Source of the DNA: an uncultured Pelagibacteraceae bacterium
GTDB lineage: Bacteria; Pseudomonadota; Alphaproteobacteria; Pelagibacterales; Pelagibacteraceae
Length of the DNA stretch: 55,961 bases
Assembly: GCA_902516395.1 (NCBI GenBank)
Contig: CABXYN010000007.1
Span: 1 to 55,961, forward strand
Direction: 5' to 3'
The notes under the pieces were generated by a model. It was given only the letters and a program-made list of their open reading frames with translations, made no database searches and had not been told where the DNA came from. The translations under genes and the position numbers were made by a program. Below, piece after piece: positions 18,255 through 27,484 of the stretch; the first letter of the stretch is position 1; each line of letters begins with the position of its first letter.

Positions 18255-19772
18255 TTAATTATCTATATTTGATTTTCCTCTATTAATCAAAACCGTTTTA
18301 CTTTGAGTAAAATGATTAACCATACTGTCAAATGCATACTCTTTTCCTAAGCCACTCATTTTTAATCCACCATATGAAACATTTGCTCTAGGCGCTACAC
18401 ATTGATTTACTTGAACAAAACCTGCCTCAATTTCCTCTACGAACTGTAAAGCTCTAGATAAATTTTGTGTCCACAATACTGCTGATAATCCAAATGGTGT
18501 ATCATTTGCACTATTCATTACTTCATCAAATGTTTTAAATGGTATCGCACAAGCAACTGGACCAAAAATTTCTTCTTGGCAAACTGGAGAACTAACTGGA
18601 ACACCTGACATTAATGTAGGTTCATAAAAGAAACCATTTTTATAATCACCACCTGTTGGTTGATTACCACCATGTACAACTTTGGTTGAAGAGTTTTTTT
18701 TAGCAATATCCATATAATGCAAAGTTCGTTTCAGTTGTTCTTCAGAAATAATTGCTCCAATATCAGAACTTTCGTCTAGAGCATTTCCCATTTTTAATTT
18801 ACTTAATTTTTCAACAGCTCCATCCAGTACTTTGTCATAAATTTTTTCCTGAATATAAACTCTTGAACCAGCAGTACATGCCTGTCCTTGTCGAGTATAT
18901 CTCATACCATCAATAACCCCTTGAGTTGCAATATCTAAATCTGCATCACTCATTATTATATTTGGATTTTTTCCTCCAAGCTCTAAAGTAACTGGGCATA
19001 ATTTAGGAGCAGCTTTTTGTGCTATAATTTTTCCTACTGTAAAAGATCCTGTAAAAGTTACTTTTCTCACTTTTTCATGAGTTACAAGAGGTTCACCACA
19101 CTCTTCTCCATAGCCAGAAATTACATTTAAAACACCAGGAGGAAGTTCTTGTTGAAATATCTCTGATAGAAGAAGAGCACAAAATGGAGCTTGTTCAGCA
19201 GTTTTTAAAACAACACTATTTCCAGCTACAATAGCTGGAGCGATTTTTGCTACTGTTAAAAATAATGGCGCATTCCAAGGGACGATCGCACAAACAACCC
19301 CTATTGGATCTCTAGTGGTATAATGAATACTATTTGGAATATTGGTAGGATAATTTTCTCCTTTTAATTCTCCAGATAAACCTGCAAACATATTTGTAAG
19401 ATCAATGGAAGCACCTGTTTCTGGTATAGCCTGTGTTCTTAAAGCATTACCAGTATCTAATGACAACAAAGTTTCAATTTCAGACTTTCTTTCCTCTAAT
19501 CTTTTTGCTCCAGCAGCAACCATTTTTCCTCTTTCCCTTGCTGGTATTTTTTTCCATTTTTGAAAAGCCTTGTGAGCTGACTCTACCGCAATATTAACAT
19601 CATTTTTATCACATTGAGGAGCAGAACCTATGTTCTCGCCTGTACTTGGATTTAATACTGGTATTTTATTATTTGTTTGAGCAGATATTAATTTGCCATC
19701 AATTAAAATTTTATTAGTTAGTTTTTTTGCATTAATAAGCGCTTGTTCAAGATTTTTTTCAAAGTTACTCAT
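18255..19772 (-). CDS. NAD(P)-dependent aldehyde dehydrogenase
   Basis: Cytoplasmic ALDH-superfamily enzyme of 505 aa that oxidises an aldehyde to a carboxylate. Catalytic Cys C299 (GQACT), general-base Glu E264 (LELGGKNP) and the oxyanion Asn N167 (PWNAP) are all present. It is closer to general betaine/phenylacetaldehyde-type ALDHs than to the CoA-acylating methylmalonate semialdehyde type, because E264 is retained. The start overlaps the SDR stop by 8 nt and the 3-hydroxyacid dehydrogenase follows after 2 nt. Confidence 0.93.
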   Translation of the reverse strand: MSNFEKNLEQALINAKKLTNKILIDGKLISAQTNNKIPVLNPSTGENIGSAPQCDKNDVNIAVESAHKAFQKWKKIPARERGKMVAAGAKRLEERKSEIETLLSLDTGNALRTQAIPETGASIDLTNMFAGLSGELKGENYPTNIPNSIHYTTRDPIGVVCAIVPWNAPLFLTVAKIAPAIVAGNSVVLKTAEQAPFCALLLSEIFQQELPPGVLNVISGYGEECGEPLVTHEKVRKVTFTGSFTVGKIIAQKAAPKLCPVTLELGGKNPNIIMSDADLDIATQGVIDGMRYTRQGQACTAGSRVYIQEKIYDKVLDGAVEKLSKLKMGNALDESSDIGAIISEEQLKRTLHYMDIAKKNSSTKVVHGGNQPTGGDYKNGFFYEPTLMSGVPVSSPVCQEEIFGPVACAIPFKTFDEVMNSANDTPFGLSAVLWTQNLSRALQFVEEIEAGFVQVNQCVAPRANVSYGGLKMSGLGKEYAFDSMVNHFTQSKTVLINRGKSNIDN

Positions 19773-20544
19773 TATCTAATTCTCCTCTTCTAACTTTTGA
19801 AGAGAGCCATCCACCGTCAATTTTTATTTCAGATCCATTTATAAAATCAGATTCATCGCTTGATAAAAATACTGCTGCTCCAACTATATCTTTTGGTTCT
19901 CCCCATCTACCTACCACGGTTTCTTTTCCCCATGCTTCGCCATGTGTTGGATCTTCAGCATATTTTTGATTAAATGAGGTAGAAATTAAACCTGGACAAA
20001 TAGTGTTTACATTAATATTTTTTCCAGTTAGATCGACAGATAATGCTCTTGTTAAGCCTAAGACACCGCTCTTAGCAGCAACATATCCTACCCTATCTGG
20101 CCTTCCCATAAAACTTGCTATCGACCCAAAGTTAATAATTTTACCTTTTCCATTTTTAATCATATGAGGAATTACAGCCTGACTTGCAAGGAAAGGTGCT
20201 GTGAGATTTACAGAAATCATATCATCCCAGTCTTGTTTTGTATGATCTAAAAGTTTCTTAACATGTCTAATTCCCGCATTGTTTATTAGAATATCAATTT
20301 TACCGTAATGTTTGATAGTTTGATCTACCATCTCGTTAATGCTCTTTTGATTTGAAACGTCAGTTTTTATAATTATTGCTTCACTGCCTGCCTCTATAAT
20401 TTTTTTTTTCGCTTTTTCTGAATTTTCAATATCTATTTCTGCGATAACAATCTTTGCGCCTTCTTTTACAAGGCCAAGACAAATTTCTTGTCCTATTCCT
20501 TTTCCTCCGCCTGTAACTATTGCTACCCTATCTTTAAGTTTCAT
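19765..20544 (-). CDS. Short-chain dehydrogenase/reductase
   Basis: Classical SDR of 259 aa. Cofactor motif TGGGKGIG is at 11-18, NNAG at 88-91, and the catalytic set is S141, Y154, K158 (YVAAK). The acidic E36 at the end of the second strand suggests NAD rather than NADP. It would interconvert a secondary alcohol and ketone, which fits a step before the neighbouring Baeyer-Villiger enzyme. Substrate unknown. Lies 19 nt after the FKBP-rhodanese gene. Confidence 0.9.
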   Translation of the reverse strand: MKLKDRVAIVTGGGKGIGQEICLGLVKEGAKIVIAEIDIENSEKAKKKIIEAGSEAIIIKTDVSNQKSINEMVDQTIKHYGKIDILINNAGIRHVKKLLDHTKQDWDDMISVNLTAPFLASQAVIPHMIKNGKGKIINFGSIASFMGRPDRVGYVAAKSGVLGLTRALSVDLTGKNINVNTICPGLISTSFNQKYAEDPTHGEAWGKETVVGRWGEPKDIVGAAVFLSSDESDFINGSEIKIDGGWLSSKVRRGELDNE

Positions 20545-20563
20545 TTTTTTAAATGATTTGACG

Positions 20564-21307
20564 TTATTTTAAGAAGGAAACTAATGCTTTTTTCTCACTA
20601 ATCCAAGCTTTAATTCCTCCGTCTAGAACGTAAACATTTTTAAAACCAAGATCTTCTGCAAAAGCATTGCCTAAAATTGATGCTGTTTCACCATCATGAC
20701 TAACAAAAATTATTTCAATATTTTGAGACTCTGCTCCAGCTAAAGCTCTTACTCTATCCATTAGATAAACATTAAATTTTCCATTTTTATCGAAAGCTGT
20801 TTCTTGAAACGACTCTTTAATTACACCAGTTTTAATCCATTGATCTTCTGTTCTGATATCTAAAACTACTGCATTTTTTTCCAATAATTTTCTTAATTCA
20901 TCAGATGTGATTAAATTATAATTTGGATCTAGAACATCAATAATCTTGAACTCAAAAATAAGATCAGAATTTGGTGGTATTATATTTCCAGCGCCAGTTA
21001 CTCCATATGCTAGTTCAGCAGGGATTTTAATTTTTCTGACAGTTCCTTTATTGGTTCCAACTATACCCATTTCAAAACCAGGTATAACTTCTTTCATGCC
21101 TATTTGAACAACTAAAGGTCTGTCTTTCCCAACATTGGTATCAAAAACTTTTCCATCAACAAAAGAACCAGTGTATTCAATTTGAACCCATGAATGATTG
21201 ATAATTTTTTTTCCTTCCCCTGGCTTATCAACAATAATTTCTATCTCTGCTGCAAAAACATTACAAATTAAAAAAAAATATATTATTAAGAACTTAATTT
21301 TATTCAT
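20564..21307 (-). CDS. Exported FKBP prolyl isomerase fused to a rhodanese-like domain lacking its Cys
   Basis: 247-aa envelope protein. Signal peptide about 1-19. FKBP domain at about 22-126 with VQIEYTGSFVDGKVFD, VIPGFEMGI and IPAELAYG, the usual isomerase residues. A rhodanese-like domain follows at about 132-245 (VLDIRTEDQW near 148, VLDGGIKAW near 228). The rhodanese active loop, normally C-x2-G-x-R-S, is SHDGETAS at 203-210: the catalytic Cys is Ser203. It is therefore probably not a sulfurtransferase and may bind a partner. It abuts the BVMO gene, an unexpected partner for a catabolic operon. Confidence 0.9.
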   Translation of the reverse strand: MNKIKFLIIYFFLICNVFAAEIEIIVDKPGEGKKIINHSWVQIEYTGSFVDGKVFDTNVGKDRPLVVQIGMKEVIPGFEMGIVGTNKGTVRKIKIPAELAYGVTGAGNIIPPNSDLIFEFKIIDVLDPNYNLITSDELRKLLEKNAVVLDIRTEDQWIKTGVIKESFQETAFDKNGKFNVYLMDRVRALAGAESQNIEIIFVSHDGETASILGNAFAEDLGFKNVYVLDGGIKAWISEKKALVSFLK

Positions 21308-22903
21308 TTAGATTATTTTCAATTCTTTATAATTATTCTTCTCAACATTTAAACACGCTTTTCTATATTTTGGCATCCCGCCAGGATAGGGTAAAAAAGA
21401 GTTTGACTTACCAGGTATATTGTCGCCTTTATACCACGAGCTTTTAGCTTTCATAAATAATGTTTTTTTAACTGAGTTCATAATTTCTTTTTGCCATTTA
21501 TTTGCTGCTACATTTGTACTTTCTATACTTTGTCTTTTATTATTTTCTAAAAACTTAATACATTTGGTAATCCATTCAACATGCTGCTCAATTTGCACTG
21601 GTACATTTGTTAATACTGAGGGACTTCCTGGGCCACTAACAATAAATAAATTAGGAAAGTTAGGAACAATAAGTCCTAAAAAACTTTTAGGTCCACTTTT
21701 CCAATATTCAGACAATTTAATTCCTTTTTTTCCAGTTATATTTAATTTTTCGATTGAACCTGTCAAAGCATCAAAACCTGTTGCAAATATAATGTTATCC
21801 AGATTGAATTCATTTTTTTTTGTCTTAATCCCTTTTTTTGTAATTTTTATTATTGGGTTTTCTTTTAAATCAACTAATTCCACATTTTTTTTATTGAACA
21901 TCTCATAATAGTTTGTATTTAAGGTTGGTCTTTTAGCAGTAAATGGGTGGTCAAAATTAGTTAGTATCTTTGCATATTCTTTATTTTTGACAGTTGAGTA
22001 TATTTTATTTTCTATAAACTTAACTGCTGTTTTATTTGCTTTGATGGTTTTTACTATATCACTAAAAGTTGCTCTAAAGGATAAAGTTCCATACTGCCAA
22101 GATTTTTCGTACATCAAATTTCTCTTATCTTCGTCAAAATCGAATGCCGATTTTTTTGGAAATTCAAACGGATGACCACCTGGTGTTCTTTTTAAATAGC
22201 TTCTTAATTTATCAAATTCTTTTTTGTAGTTTTTGATGTTTACAGCGGACAATTTTCTATTTCTCGCTGGAATACTAAAATTTGGAGATCTTTGGAATAA
22301 GATTAATTTTTTTGCTTTTTTGGCAATTTCAGGTGCAATTTGTATACCTGTTGAACCTGTTCCTACCTGTCCAACAATTTTATTTTTAAAATCAATTTTT
22401 TTTTTGGGCCATCTTGCACTATGGTATAGTTGACCTTTAAATTGATTTATACCTTTTATCGCAGGTAAATTAATTGAAGAAAGGGATCCAACTGCACAAA
22501 TTAAATATTTTGCAAAATAAATTTTCTTATTATTAGTTTTTATTTTCCATAAATTTTTTTTTTCAAAATATTTTAAGGATATTACTTTTTGTTTAAAAAC
22601 TATGTTTTTTTTTAGATTAAATTCTTTTGAAAAATATTTAAGATATTTTAAAATTACGTTTTGTTTTGGATATCTTTCTTTCCAAGTCCAGTTTTTATAA
22701 ATTTTTTTTGAAAAAGTAAAACCGTAAGTAAAGCTTTCTGAGTCACATCTTGCGCCTGGGTATCTATTCCAATACCATGTGCCTCCTAAATCATCTCCTT
22801 CTTCTAAGACTAAAGTTTTTAATTTTAATTTATCTCTCAAACAGTGAAGTTGATATAATCCTGAAAATCCAGCACCTATAATTAATGCGTCTAAATATTT
22901 CAT
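21308..22903 (-). CDS. Baeyer-Villiger-type flavin monooxygenase
   Basis: 531-aa FAD/NADPH enzyme of the class B monooxygenases. The FAD motif GAGFSG is at 10-15, GGTWYWNRYPGARCD begins at 40, the type I BVMO fingerprint FKGQLYHSARWP is at 155-166, and the NADPH motif GTGSTG is at 181-186. The full fingerprint with W165 and P166 favours a BVMO over a plain FMO. Such enzymes insert oxygen next to a ketone to give an ester or lactone. First gene of the leftward operon; divergent from the GMC gene across an 80-bp AT-rich gap. Confidence 0.92.
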   Translation of the reverse strand: MKYLDALIIGAGFSGLYQLHCLRDKLKLKTLVLEEGDDLGGTWYWNRYPGARCDSESFTYGFTFSKKIYKNWTWKERYPKQNVILKYLKYFSKEFNLKKNIVFKQKVISLKYFEKKNLWKIKTNNKKIYFAKYLICAVGSLSSINLPAIKGINQFKGQLYHSARWPKKKIDFKNKIVGQVGTGSTGIQIAPEIAKKAKKLILFQRSPNFSIPARNRKLSAVNIKNYKKEFDKLRSYLKRTPGGHPFEFPKKSAFDFDEDKRNLMYEKSWQYGTLSFRATFSDIVKTIKANKTAVKFIENKIYSTVKNKEYAKILTNFDHPFTAKRPTLNTNYYEMFNKKNVELVDLKENPIIKITKKGIKTKKNEFNLDNIIFATGFDALTGSIEKLNITGKKGIKLSEYWKSGPKSFLGLIVPNFPNLFIVSGPGSPSVLTNVPVQIEQHVEWITKCIKFLENNKRQSIESTNVAANKWQKEIMNSVKKTLFMKAKSSWYKGDNIPGKSNSFLPYPGGMPKYRKACLNVEKNNYKELKII

Positions 22904-22983
22904 ATAAAACTACTTAATCTTATTATTTAATTTATAAAGTATATGTTAAAAGATTTTTAAAAAAAATTAATTATAAAAATATT

Positions 22984-24585
22984 ATGGAAAACTTTGATTA
23001 TGTTATTTTAGGTGCTGGATCTGCTGGGTGTGTGCTAGCAAATAGATTAAGTGCTAATCCAAATCATAAAGTTTTATTGATTGAGGCTGGGAGTAGAGAC
23101 ACTAACCCTTGGATCCATATTCCAGGTGGATATTTTAAAACAATGTTGAACCCAAAAACGGATTGGTGCTTTCAGACAGAAAAAGAAGAGTTTTGTGACA
23201 ATAGAGAAATGGTTTACCCGAGAGGTAAAACACTTGGAGGAAGTTCCTCAATTAATGGAATGCTTTATATAAGAGGTCAATCTAACGATTTTGATTATTG
23301 GCGACAACTTGGTAATGTAGGATGGTCATGGGAAGATGTGCTACCCTACTTTAAAAAATCTGAAGATTTTCAATTTGGTGAAAATGAGTTTCATGGGTCT
23401 GGTGGACCTTTGGCTGTTCAGCAAATAAGAGGAACTTTTAAGGTATGCGATTTATTTATGGATGCAGCAGAGGAGTTTGGTCATAAAAGAACTGATGATT
23501 TTAATAATGGAGACAATGAAGGAATGGGTTATTTTCCTTTTACCGTAAGAAATGGTCTAAGATGTAGTACTGCCGTAGGTTATCTCAATCCAATTAAAAA
23601 AAGAAAAAATTTAAAAGTTGTTACGAATGCTCATGTTAAAAACATTGAGTTTGATAATAAAAAAGCAGACAAAGTGAATTATTGGATTGGTGAGAATGTA
23701 ATTACTGTTAAAGCAAATAAAGAAGTAATTTTAAGTTCTGGCACAATAGGTTCGCCTCATATACTTCAAGCTTCTGGTATTGGTCCAGGCGACCTTTTAA
23801 AAAAAAATGATGTAAATGTAGTCAAAGATCATCCTGGTGTGGGCATGAATTTAACAGATCATTTAATGTTGAGACCAGTTTATAAAGTTAAAAATTTAGA
23901 AAGCTTAAATGACATTTATTATAGTATGACTAAAAAGTTTATGACTGGCCTAAAATATTTCTTATTTAGAAAAGGACCACTAACAGTTGGGGCTAGTTAT
24001 TTATGTGGATTTGTAAAAAGTGATGATCATTTAGCAACCCCTAATTTGCAATTCCATGTATCTCCTGCTAGCACGGACGTATTAGGTAAAGGCTCCCTTC
24101 ATAAATTTACGGCATTTACGCCCAGCATAACAAATGTAAGACCAACTAGCAGAGGTTCAATTAAATTAAAATCATCTGATACAAGAGTATCTCCAGAAAT
24201 TAAGATGAATTACTTATCTACAGACGAAGATAGAGAAATTGCAGGTAAAGCATTAAAAATCACAAGAAATATTGTTATGAATTCAAAAGCTTATAAAGAG
24301 TATGAGCCTGAGGAATATAGACCTGGTATTCATATTACGGATAACGAGGAATTGGCTAAAGAAGCTGGAAAATTTTGTAGTACTATTTTTCATCCTGTGA
24401 GTACATGTAGAATGGGAACCGATGAAAATGCTGTTGTATCTGATCGATTAGTCGCTCATGGCTTAGAAAATTTAAGAATTGTTGATGCATCTGTTATGCC
24501 ATCAATAACCTCGGGAAATACTAATGCACCTACTATTATGATTGCTGAAAAAGCAGCAGATATGATAATAGAAGATGCTAGATGA
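22984..24585 (+). CDS. GMC-family oxidoreductase (choline dehydrogenase-like)
   Basis: FAD-dependent alcohol dehydrogenase of 533 aa. The N-terminal FAD motif GAGSAG is at 10-15, followed by PRGKTLGGSSSINGM near 80, a classic GMC signature. The C-terminal active site shows FHPVSTCRMG and the NTNAPT pair partner near 514. The family oxidises choline, other alcohols or glycols; the substrate here is unknown. First gene of a tight rightward operon; its ATGA overlaps the TerC-like gene. Confidence 0.93.
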   Translation: MENFDYVILGAGSAGCVLANRLSANPNHKVLLIEAGSRDTNPWIHIPGGYFKTMLNPKTDWCFQTEKEEFCDNREMVYPRGKTLGGSSSINGMLYIRGQSNDFDYWRQLGNVGWSWEDVLPYFKKSEDFQFGENEFHGSGGPLAVQQIRGTFKVCDLFMDAAEEFGHKRTDDFNNGDNEGMGYFPFTVRNGLRCSTAVGYLNPIKKRKNLKVVTNAHVKNIEFDNKKADKVNYWIGENVITVKANKEVILSSGTIGSPHILQASGIGPGDLLKKNDVNVVKDHPGVGMNLTDHLMLRPVYKVKNLESLNDIYYSMTKKFMTGLKYFLFRKGPLTVGASYLCGFVKSDDHLATPNLQFHVSPASTDVLGKGSLHKFTAFTPSITNVRPTSRGSIKLKSSDTRVSPEIKMNYLSTDEDREIAGKALKITRNIVMNSKAYKEYEPEEYRPGIHITDNEELAKEAGKFCSTIFHPVSTCRMGTDENAVVSDRLVAHGLENLRIVDASVMPSITSGNTNAPTIMIAEKAADMIIEDAR

Positions 24586-25157
24586 CCGAAGAAATAACAA
24601 TTTTTTTTCAAATAATATTTATAGATTTAATTTTAGCTGGAGATAATGCCATTATTATAGGAATGGTTGCATCAAAGTTTCCCCCTGAACAAAGAAAAAA
24701 AATTATTTTTTGGGGCATTGGTGGAGCAGTAATATTAAGAATTTTATTAACTCTCATAACAGCATATCTTTTACAGATTAAAGGTTTAAGATTGATTGGC
24801 GGTCTGTTGCTTCTTTACATAGTTTATAAACTTTATGTAGATGTAATTAAAAATTCAAGTGATGGTGAGGAAAATATCAAAGTTGACAACTCATCAATGT
24901 TGAAAGCTGTTTGGACTGTTCTACTAGCTGACTTTACGATGAGTTTAGATAATGTGTTAGGTGTTGCTGGTGCTGCTAAAGATCATTATTTTCTTTTAAT
25001 ATTTGGTCTTGTTTTGTCTATTATTTTAATGGCTACTGCTGCAACATTAATTTCTAAATGGATAAAAGAATATAAATGGATAGCATGGGTTGGTTTATTT
25101 GCTATATTGTTTGTTGCAGTTGAATTAATTTACACAGACTTAAAACTTTTTATTTAA
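24582..25157 (+). CDS. TerC-family integral membrane protein (YjbE-like)
   Basis: 191-aa membrane protein with about six to seven hydrophobic segments. The two acidic family motifs are visible: DLILAGDNAIIIG near 15 and DFTMSLDNVLGVAG near 112, both inside membrane segments and likely metal-binding. TerC relatives export or handle Mn2+ and act in metal homeostasis or metal loading of exported proteins. Its ATG overlaps the GMC stop by 4 nt (ATGA), and the next gene starts on the very next base. Confidence 0.9.
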   Translation: MTEEITIFFQIIFIDLILAGDNAIIIGMVASKFPPEQRKKIIFWGIGGAVILRILLTLITAYLLQIKGLRLIGGLLLLYIVYKLYVDVIKNSSDGEENIKVDNSSMLKAVWTVLLADFTMSLDNVLGVAGAAKDHYFLLIFGLVLSIILMATAATLISKWIKEYKWIAWVGLFAILFVAVELIYTDLKLFI

Positions 25158-25916
25158 ATGTATTTAAAAAAAATTAATCTTAAAAATAAGTATGCTCTTG
25201 TCACTGGTGCTGGAAAAGGATTGGGAAGAGCTTGTTCTATTGCAATGGCTGAGGCTGGTGCAACAATAATAGGACTAAGCAGAACTTCCTCGGATTTAGA
25301 TAAACTAGAAAAAGATATAAAAAAAGTAAAAAGTAAATTGATAAAAATAAACTGTGATGTAATGGATTACCAAGATTTGAGTAAAAAATTAAAAAAAATA
25401 AAAATAATAGATATTTTAGTAAACAATGCTGGGACTAATATTCCAGAACCATTTGATAAAGTAAAACAAGAAAGCTTAAATTATTTGATTGATTTAAATT
25501 TAAGAGCCGCATTTAATGTTGCTCAAATAGTTGTAAAAAAGATGATAAAAAATAAGAAAAGAGGTGGATCTATCATAAACATGTCATCACAACTAGGACA
25601 TGTAGGAATGTCTGGTAGAAATGTTTATAATATGACCAAATTTGGTATTGAAGGACTAACTAAAGGTATGGGTGTAGAACTCGCCACAAAAAATATAAGA
25701 GTAAATACCGTAGCACCAACCTTTGTTGAAACACCAATGGTGAAAAAATTTTTTAAAAATAAAGATTTTAAAAAATTAGCACTAGGGAATATTCCTATGG
25801 GTAAAGCCGCAAAAGAGAGTGACGTAGCAACTGCAGTTTGTTTTTTAGCTTCAGATGCTGCAGCAATGATAACAGGCACATCTATAAAAATAGACGGTGG
25901 GTGGACCGCAAAATAA
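25158..25916 (+). CDS. Short-chain dehydrogenase/reductase
   Basis: Classical SDR of 252 aa with TGAGKGLG near 16, NNAG near 89 and the active site S-x(12)-YNMTK near 155. Residues after the second strand (GLSRTSSD) look NADP-type. It resembles gluconate/3-oxoacyl-type reductases; substrate unknown. It begins immediately after the TerC stop, and its own stop overlaps the next start (TAATG). Confidence 0.88.
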   Translation: MYLKKINLKNKYALVTGAGKGLGRACSIAMAEAGATIIGLSRTSSDLDKLEKDIKKVKSKLIKINCDVMDYQDLSKKLKKIKIIDILVNNAGTNIPEPFDKVKQESLNYLIDLNLRAAFNVAQIVVKKMIKNKKRGGSIINMSSQLGHVGMSGRNVYNMTKFGIEGLTKGMGVELATKNIRVNTVAPTFVETPMVKKFFKNKDFKKLALGNIPMGKAAKESDVATAVCFLASDAAAMITGTSIKIDGGWTAK

Positions 25917-26704
25917 TGAAAAAAATATTGCTTATAATAGCAATTTTATTTCCAACAAATATTCTAGCAATTGAATTTACCGGAAAGTTTATTCAAGGGC
26001 ATTATATTTTAGGTAAAACTGATCCTAGTTCACAAATTTTAATTGATAAAAAAAATATAAAAGTATCCAAAAATGGTTTCTTTGTATTCGGTATAGATAG
26101 AGATAGAAAATATGATGTATTAATTACTAAAATTTCAAATGGTAAAACTAAAAAAATTACTAAACGCGTATTTAAAAGAAAATATAATATTCAAAGAATA
26201 GATGGATTACCTGAAAATAAAGTAACACCCCCAGAGTCTGTTTATAAAAGAATAAAAAAAGAGAATGGAAAAATAGGTGAAGCAAGGGCCATAAATTCAG
26301 ATTTAAATTATTTTAGCAATAAGTTCATTATGCCAGTTAAAGGAATAATAAGTGGAGTTTATGGAAGTCAAAGAATTCTAAATGGTAAACCAAAATGGCC
26401 ACACTATGGAATAGATATTGCTGCAAAAAAAGGAACACCGATAAAGTCATCTGGAACTGGAGTTGTTACAATGGCTGAAAATGATCTTTATTATACTGGT
26501 GGAACAATCATAATGGACCACGGCCATGGCATTTCAACAATCTATTCACATTTAGAAAATGTAATGGTTAACCTTGGAGACTTAATAAAACAAGGTGATA
26601 TAATTGGTACAGTAGGTTCTACTGGCAGATCAACAGGTCCTCATCTAGACTTTAGAGTTAATTGGTTTCAAACTAGACTTGATCCAATGACAGTTATTCA
26701 ATAA
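25916..26704 (+). CDS. Exported M23-family metallopeptidase (LytM-like)
   Basis: 262-aa envelope protein. Start at 25916 was chosen because it overlaps the SDR stop (TAATG) and yields a signal peptide (MKKILLIIAILFP, cleavage near 18); the open frame upstream lies inside the SDR. The M23 domain is at about 135-258. Zinc site residues H163 and D167 (HYGID) and H212 are present, but the last motif, usually H-x-H, is H243-L-D245. I recall this HLD variant in other alphaproteobacterial M23 proteins. Likely acts on peptidoglycan peptides, or regulates an amidase if inactive. Confidence 0.88.
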   Translation: MKKILLIIAILFPTNILAIEFTGKFIQGHYILGKTDPSSQILIDKKNIKVSKNGFFVFGIDRDRKYDVLITKISNGKTKKITKRVFKRKYNIQRIDGLPENKVTPPESVYKRIKKENGKIGEARAINSDLNYFSNKFIMPVKGIISGVYGSQRILNGKPKWPHYGIDIAAKKGTPIKSSGTGVVTMAENDLYYTGGTIIMDHGHGISTIYSHLENVMVNLGDLIKQGDIIGTVGSTGRSTGPHLDFRVNWFQTRLDPMTVIQ

Positions 26705-26713
26705 TCTATTGCT

Positions 26714-27484
26714 ATGAAAAATGGCATCCAATCAGTTTCAAAAAGACTAGTTAATGCCTACAACAAAAATAAATTAATTAATCCAATACCAGAGAAGTTT
26801 TGCAAAAATATTAAACTTGCACATAAATTAAGAATGTTATGTGAAAGTAAAATTAATGATAAAAAAATAGGATTTAAAGCAGGTGGAACAATTTTTGCTC
26901 TGTTAAAAAAATTGAAAGAAAAAGAACCTTTCCATTCAACCGTATTTCAAAAAAATCTTATTAAAACAGGGGGTAAAGTTAAGGTAAATAAATATGCTCT
27001 CGGTATTGAAGTAGAAGTTTATTACATTATTAAAAAATCCTTTTTTGATTTTAAAGGTAGCCTAAATCCAAAAAATGTCACAAAATTTATAACCCATATG
27101 GGACCTTGTATTGAGGTAGTAGGTTTTAGACAGAGGAAAAAAGGTATTAAGTATTTAGGTGATTTGTGCAGCGATTTTGGAGTAAATATTAAATTTATTA
27201 CGGGACCAAAAAAGAAGTTTAAAAAATTAAATTTAAATAATTTAAAAACAAATTTAAAAAATAATAAAGGTTTAAATGTCAAAGGTAATACAAATACTGT
27301 TTATATAAACCCTCTTAATTCTCTAAAATTTGTCTTAAATAAAATTAGGAAAGAAAAAGTAAAATTAGATAAAGATTTCTACGTGTTCACAGGCTCAACG
27401 GTAGGAGTTGTTCCAATAAAAAATAAGGGCGAATATATAGGCAAAGTTGATAAAATCGGATCAGTTAGAACCACTATCAATTAA
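26714..27484 (+). CDS. 2-keto-4-pentenoate hydratase-like protein (MhpD/FAH family)
   Basis: 256 aa, strongly lysine-rich. Recognisable family parts are KIGFKAGG near 48, GIEVEVYYI near 98, PCIEVVGFR near 133 and the C-terminal FTGSTVGVVPIK...GEYIGKVDKIGSV. The MhpD family hydrates or decarboxylates 2-oxo-enoic acids in ring-cleavage pathways, but no other aromatic-degradation gene is near and the sequence is divergent, so the reaction is unproven. It starts 9 nt after the M23 gene and its stop overlaps the next start (TAATG). Confidence 0.72.
   Translation: MKNGIQSVSKRLVNAYNKNKLINPIPEKFCKNIKLAHKLRMLCESKINDKKIGFKAGGTIFALLKKLKEKEPFHSTVFQKNLIKTGGKVKVNKYALGIEVEVYYIIKKSFFDFKGSLNPKNVTKFITHMGPCIEVVGFRQRKKGIKYLGDLCSDFGVNIKFITGPKKKFKKLNLNNLKTNLKNNKGLNVKGNTNTVYINPLNSLKFVLNKIRKEKVKLDKDFYVFTGSTVGVVPIKNKGEYIGKVDKIGSVRTTIN

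Noticed and set aside
22904..22983. AT-rich divergent region between BVMO and GMC genes as an operator
   Set aside because: Only low-complexity A/T runs were seen; no clear palindrome or consensus promoter could be singled out.
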